Assembly (NCBI GenBank): GCA_941918925.1
Contig: OW799233.1
Location: 44,320,275-44,384,274, forward strand
Direction: 5' to 3'
Source: Phyto melanocephala
Lineage: Eukaryota > Arthropoda > Insecta > Diptera > Rhinophoridae
Length of the DNA stretch: 64,000 bases
Shown here piece by piece: positions 62,401 to 64,000 of the stretch (positions are counted from its first letter, which is position 1; every line of letters starts with the position of its first letter). The notes under the pieces were generated by a model. The model saw only the letters and a list, made by a program, of their open reading frames with translations, ran no database searches and was not told the origin of the DNA. Position numbers and translations under genes: made by a program.

Positions 62401-64000
62401 AGTCGGCGCACAAGTGGCCAACAAAAATCGGCGCATATTTAGCAATTTGTTGGTTCGATGTTGTGCACAATAGTGTTCACATTATCGGCACATCAGAGTT
62501 GATTTTGATTGTCCATAGCCAGCACGATTTCTGCGCAGATCGTCGCATTTTTCAAATAATTGTGCGTTCACATTATCGGCACATGAAATGCGACAAAAAT
62601 CGGTACATTGTGGGATCCCGGCTTTAGTCTTTAAAATTCGTATCGGGTATTAAAATAAAAACTTGCATAGTTAAGTTTAAAAAGATCTGCAAAGAAAAAT
62701 TAACAATGGGCGTGGCACCTTCAATATAAAAAAATATATTTTAGGAGATATCTCGAAAACTATTACGTTTATAATTTTAAAACATTATTTTTTTTCCTTT
62801 TATCTCATTTGTCTTATTCCAAGCAAAAATCGATACGATCGGAGCAGGGGAAGTGATACACACCACACATTTGAATAAAAATTTTACAATTCATTCCAGT
62901 TATCAGACTTATTAGAATTAAATGAGGGACATGGTACCACCCATACAAAGACAATTTATTTAATGGCATATTTGCAGAACTATCAGAGCAGAGGACCTTT
63001 TAAACGTTTTTCAATCAGAAAAAATTGCGTTCAGCTGTTTAGTTTGAAAATTTTATTGTAAATTATTAATACATTACCTCTTCAGGACACAATTCATATG
63101 CCATTGACCACGTATTCTTGGCGGAATGTGATCGCTCCAACATATAACCGTTTGTGTTATCATTACTTTGTACCGGTGGCGACCATGAGTATGAATTATA
63201 CTGACAACCAATGCCACGGTGACGTTCCAATTCATCCTGCAGCCACACAACTGCTTCAACCCAATTTTTACAAATCGATGCACTTGAATTTAACATTTGC
63301 AATGCTATCGGTGATTTATGGAATAATTGTGTGAGACACTTGATAATCTGATAGGCGCGTTTCTGATAATGCGTTTTCGATCTTTGTATTGTCTCCAGCA
63401 GGCCCTCACGTTCTTCGGCCACACCATTTAAGGCGTTATGTATGCGATGATGCTGCCACGAGTCCTCGATGAGTAAAATGTGTAGTAAAATTTCGGTGTG
63501 ATGGCGCATATCGTGACAATAGGCAAAGCCACATTGCCACAACAGTTCGGTGAGAACCGAGCGTGAAAAATGAGGATTCTCCCAACTGCAATACTGTAAG
63601 AGTTTTAAACCTTCCTCGCCCACATTCGTATCCTCAATGAGTTTTTTTATGTACCTTAAGATTAAGATGAGAAATGAAACGAAACGAAACGAAAGGAAAC
63701 GAAAAACCAAATGAGTTAATTTAGTTAATTTAGTGCATAAAAGTTATGAACTTACCCCGTTCTATTAAATAAAATTTCAACACAATCTGGTGATAAAGGC
63801 ATTAAATCTTCATGTCTTATATTGGGTTCTTTATAGGGATTTGGTATGGGTCGATTATCTGGATTAGATGATTGGCATCTATCCGAAATATCACTGCAGC
63901 GTATCAAATGCGATACAACTTGATGTAATTTACTTAAATCGGGATACTGATATTTTATTGAAGGACCAGGTCCCTCATCCAAAGCCACTTGCATAAATAT
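50420..64000 (-). CDS. faf: Fat facets (USP9X-type ubiquitin hydrolase), C-terminal exons, partial
   Basis: Large deubiquitinase that protects endocytic and signalling substrates; in flies it is known from eye and embryo patterning. Only the 3' end is in the window. Minus-strand exons: 64000-63756 (open at the edge; VALDEGPGPSIKYQYPDLSK), 63654-63078 (YIKKLIEDTNVGEEGLK, HILLIEDSWQHHRIHNALNG, YSWSPPVQSNDNTNGYMLER, AYELCPEE), 59752-59237 (EQEEINESDVETIDETQ, runs of 7 and 11 glutamines) and 50725-50420 (SVSGVISSETTTPAAMTTLI, threonine and glutamine runs, stop). Phases agree at each junction; the last acceptor, TTCCTCTACAG, is strong. The second exon is nearly collinear with the USP9X tail beyond the catalytic domain, which lies outside this window. 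The low-complexity tail is fly-specific in sequence. The last intron is 8.5 kb and full of transposons. Confidence 0.9.
50726..51635. other. Left end of last faf intron; no separate gene seen
   Basis: AT-rich intronic sequence directly upstream (minus sense) of the last faf exon. No element recognised before the repeat at 51636. Confidence 0.45.
51636..51846 (+). mobile_element. TACCC-hairpin repeat, long form, 5' fragment
   Basis: AAACAAGTAAAAGTGAATATT, the stem-loop TTCGACCGTGCCGAA and GATAATACCCTTCAGGTATA, then the CCAATTTTGTTTCAGGCGAC unit. It stops at the start of the pogo-type element, which probably inserted into it. Confidence 0.6.
52299..52436 (+). pseudogene. pogo-type transposase N-terminus
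   Basis: Reads MSVLKRKSISIREKISIIDA and VDRGDKSKQEIAKQFN, then loses similarity (TYSIFRKKY, stop). KRK-x-S-hydrophobic-x-x-K-x-x-I-I and K-S-x-x-x-I-A-x-x-F are the CENP-B N-terminal helix-turn-helix of pogo/Tigger transposases. Only this first DNA-binding domain survives. Confidence 0.65.
52657..53961 (+). mobile_element. DD41D mariner-type transposon, nearly intact
   Basis: 1305 bases flanked by TA (52655-52656 and 53962-53963). The inverted ends are about 60 bases with mismatches: AAGGGTGTTTTTTTTTTGC on the left and AAGGGTGTTTTTTTAAGCCC on the right in reverse complement. Both continue through TAGAACTT, AAATTGTAAAAA and ACAAAAAATTAAAT. It carries the transposase at 52770-53855 and inserted into the pogo-type element. 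Confidence 0.85.
52770..53855 (+). pseudogene. DD41D mariner-type transposase, one stop codon
   Basis: Cut-and-paste transposase of 361 codons. The helix-turn-helix region (MNRLTLEQRYEIIQIYFENQ; SIRRRSQELGLCPSTTWKIL) is followed by the catalytic core. The aspartates are D159 (VFSDEAHFWLNG), D252 (WFQQDGASCHTA) and D294 (CDLTPLDYFL), with 41 residues between the second and third. Codon 298 is TGA where relatives have tryptophan (TGG); the frame then continues GYVKSLVYADKP to PEIIFKC at the natural end. No frameshift. The three catalytic residues precede the stop, so a shortened product is possible but probably inactive. Confidence 0.85.
54963..55271. other. faf intron sequence between elements; nothing recognised
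   Basis: Short A/T-rich stretch between the pogo-type element and a MITE. Confidence 0.35.
55272..55525. mobile_element. MITE with GGCTGACTTCCAAAAC ends
   Basis: Perfect 16-base inverted ends (GGCTGACTTCCAAAAC and its complement), 254 bases apart, with ATG on each outer side as a possible 3-base duplication. The interior is non-coding. Confidence 0.6.
55788..56100 (+). mobile_element. Second hairpin-repeat family (TATACCCGCCGCC)
   Basis: Begins with the stem-loop TATACCCGCCGCC / GGTGGGGGTATA, then ATTTTGTCATTCCGTTTG, ACCCCATAAGGTATGTATAT and TATGTCCGTCGGTCTG. The layout parallels the minus strand of the TACCC-hairpin family, but the words differ, so it is a related but distinct family. The right limit is not sharp. 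Confidence 0.5.
56636..57516 (+). mobile_element. TACCC-hairpin repeat, long form, plus, ends worn
   Basis: Contains CAGACGCCATCTTGGATTTT, AGCCCTTTTATTTGATC, TTAGGAAAAACACCGAAGCA, GCCTATAACTTTGCCG and TATATACTTTATGAGGTCGG, as in 4505-5487. Neither terminal hairpin is intact. Confidence 0.6.
57775..58130. repeat. 82-base minisatellite, about four units
   Basis: A unit combining TGTATTTCTCAATTTAAATT, TTTTCTAAATATTAG and TCTGAATTTCAATTTG repeats with a period of 82 bases, each made of two related halves of about 41 bases. The units differ by a few substitutions. Confidence 0.75.
58468..58767. other. faf intron sequence; nothing recognised
   Basis: A/T-rich. A lysine-rich frame on the plus strand (58628-58849) comes from A-rich sequence and from the complement of a CAG tract, and is not credited. 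Confidence 0.35.
58768..58896 (-). CDS. faf: Possible alternative last exon of faf (Q-rich)
   Basis: If spliced after the exon ending at 59237 (phase 0), an AG at 58897-58898 opens a frame RLMGNSKQQQLQQHLHQQQ, then LQQQQLLQQQQKQQ and RGNTSSRLV to a TGA at 58770-58768, 42 residues. It is in phase, has no internal stop and is Q-rich like its neighbours. I recall two faf proteins with different C-termini in Drosophila. The acceptor (AAACAAAAG) lacks a pyrimidine tract, and a chance intronic CAG tract is possible. Confidence 0.35.
   Translation of the reverse strand, partial: RLMGNSKQQQLQQHLHQQQLQQQQLLQQQQKQQRGNTSSRLV
58898..59236. other. faf intron sequence; nothing recognised
   Basis: A/T-rich intron between the Q-rich tract and the exon ending at 59237. 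The exon's donor is ACG-GTAAGTG, a strong site. Confidence 0.4.
59892..60405 (-). mobile_element. TACCC-hairpin repeat, minus, 5' truncated
   Basis: 3' hairpin TATACCCTTCACACAGTG at the left, landmarks in order to ACAATGGGATGTTTTTAT at the right. The 5' stem-loop is missing, and a foldback element follows immediately. Lies in the faf intron. Confidence 0.7.
60410..60530. mobile_element. Foldback MITE, near-perfect palindrome
   Basis: 121 bases: CCTGTGTTCTGCATTCCGAA continues through ATTAAATCACTCG, and the complement ends GAATGCAGAACACAGG, with only a ~20-base loop and a few mismatches. The transcript would form a long hairpin. Confidence 0.7.
60572..62623. mobile_element. Candidate PIF/Harbinger-type element, no transposase
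   Basis: AGACGGGATCTCAC at the left and GTGGGATCCCGGCT at the right are inverted with two mismatches, with TTA on both outer sides. CACATTATCGGCACAT-type words are repeated inside both ends (for example 62488, 62570; CACACTATCGTGCC at 60759), as are ACCGATTTTTGTCG and its complement. No coding frame. A smaller MITE is nested at 61073-61706. Confidence 0.55.
61073..61706. mobile_element. Candidate MITE with GTTCCACA ends
   Basis: AGGTGTGTTCCACA at the left and TGTGGAACAGCGCT at the right are inverted with three mismatches, AAT on both sides. Inner words GTTCGGACTAATGAGAGT and CTCTCATAATTGAAC, with CAAGTTCGGAC in two places, extend the symmetry. Confidence 0.5.
62627..63077. other. faf intron sequence; nothing recognised
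   Basis: Intron between the Harbinger-type element and the faf exon ending at 63078. No element ends or coding similarity. Confidence 0.4.

Noticed and set aside
1..64000. CRISPR arrays, operons or bacterial regulatory sites
   Set aside because: No evenly spaced identical repeats with unique spacers, and genes have spliceosomal introns; the repeats are eukaryotic transposons and microsatellites.

Overview
This is AT-rich eukaryotic DNA from an insect, most likely a higher fly (Diptera; a calyptrate fly such as a blowfly is my best guess). The evidence is two spliced nuclear genes with short GT-AG introns, CAG/CAA-coded glutamine tracts, and many DNA transposons, MITEs, truncated LINEs and tRNA-derived SINEs. 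There is no bacterial gene structure, no CRISPR array, and no free-standing tRNA or rRNA gene.

Two host genes are supported. (1) Mccc1, the biotin-carrying alpha subunit of mitochondrial methylcrotonoyl-CoA carboxylase, is complete on the plus strand at 42954-45392. It has four coding exons that join in frame to a 696-residue protein with a biotinyl lysine at residue 659. (2) The 3' end of fat facets (faf, the USP9X/FAM deubiquitinase orthologue) is on the minus strand and enters from the right edge. Its exons are 64000-63756, 63654-63078, 59752-59237 and a glutamine/threonine-rich last exon at 50725-50420. A possible alternative, also Q-rich, last exon lies at 58896-58768. The two genes converge; from memory both map to polytene region 100E in Drosophila melanogaster, so this may be conserved synteny.

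The first 42 kb, the space between the genes and the large last faf intron are mostly mobile DNA. The commonest component is a family of about 0.7-1.2 kb non-autonomous repeats with hairpin ends, present about eighteen times in both orientations (called here the 'TACCC-hairpin' family). Nested in and beside them are: three DD41D mariner-type elements plus older relics (one lacks only a single codon of an intact transposase; two share one internal deletion); hAT elements and hAT-type MITEs with 8-bp target duplications; Tc1, Tc3 and pogo/Tigger relics; PIF/Harbinger-like MITEs; six copies of a CCCAGCAAA-ended MITE; RNase H-bearing and jockey-type LINE ends; and tRNA-headed SINEs, one of which shares its 3' tail with a LINE in the same window.

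The least familiar element is at 22741-24289. It is a 1.5-kb unit with inverted terminal repeats around a decayed gene for a protein with DFAQN, N-C-x-x-QNKNN and GHTKFSPDRLFG motifs. Uncharacterised animal proteins share these motifs (Pfam DUF7869, as I recall), and I read it as a candidate transposase of a poorly described DNA-transposon family.
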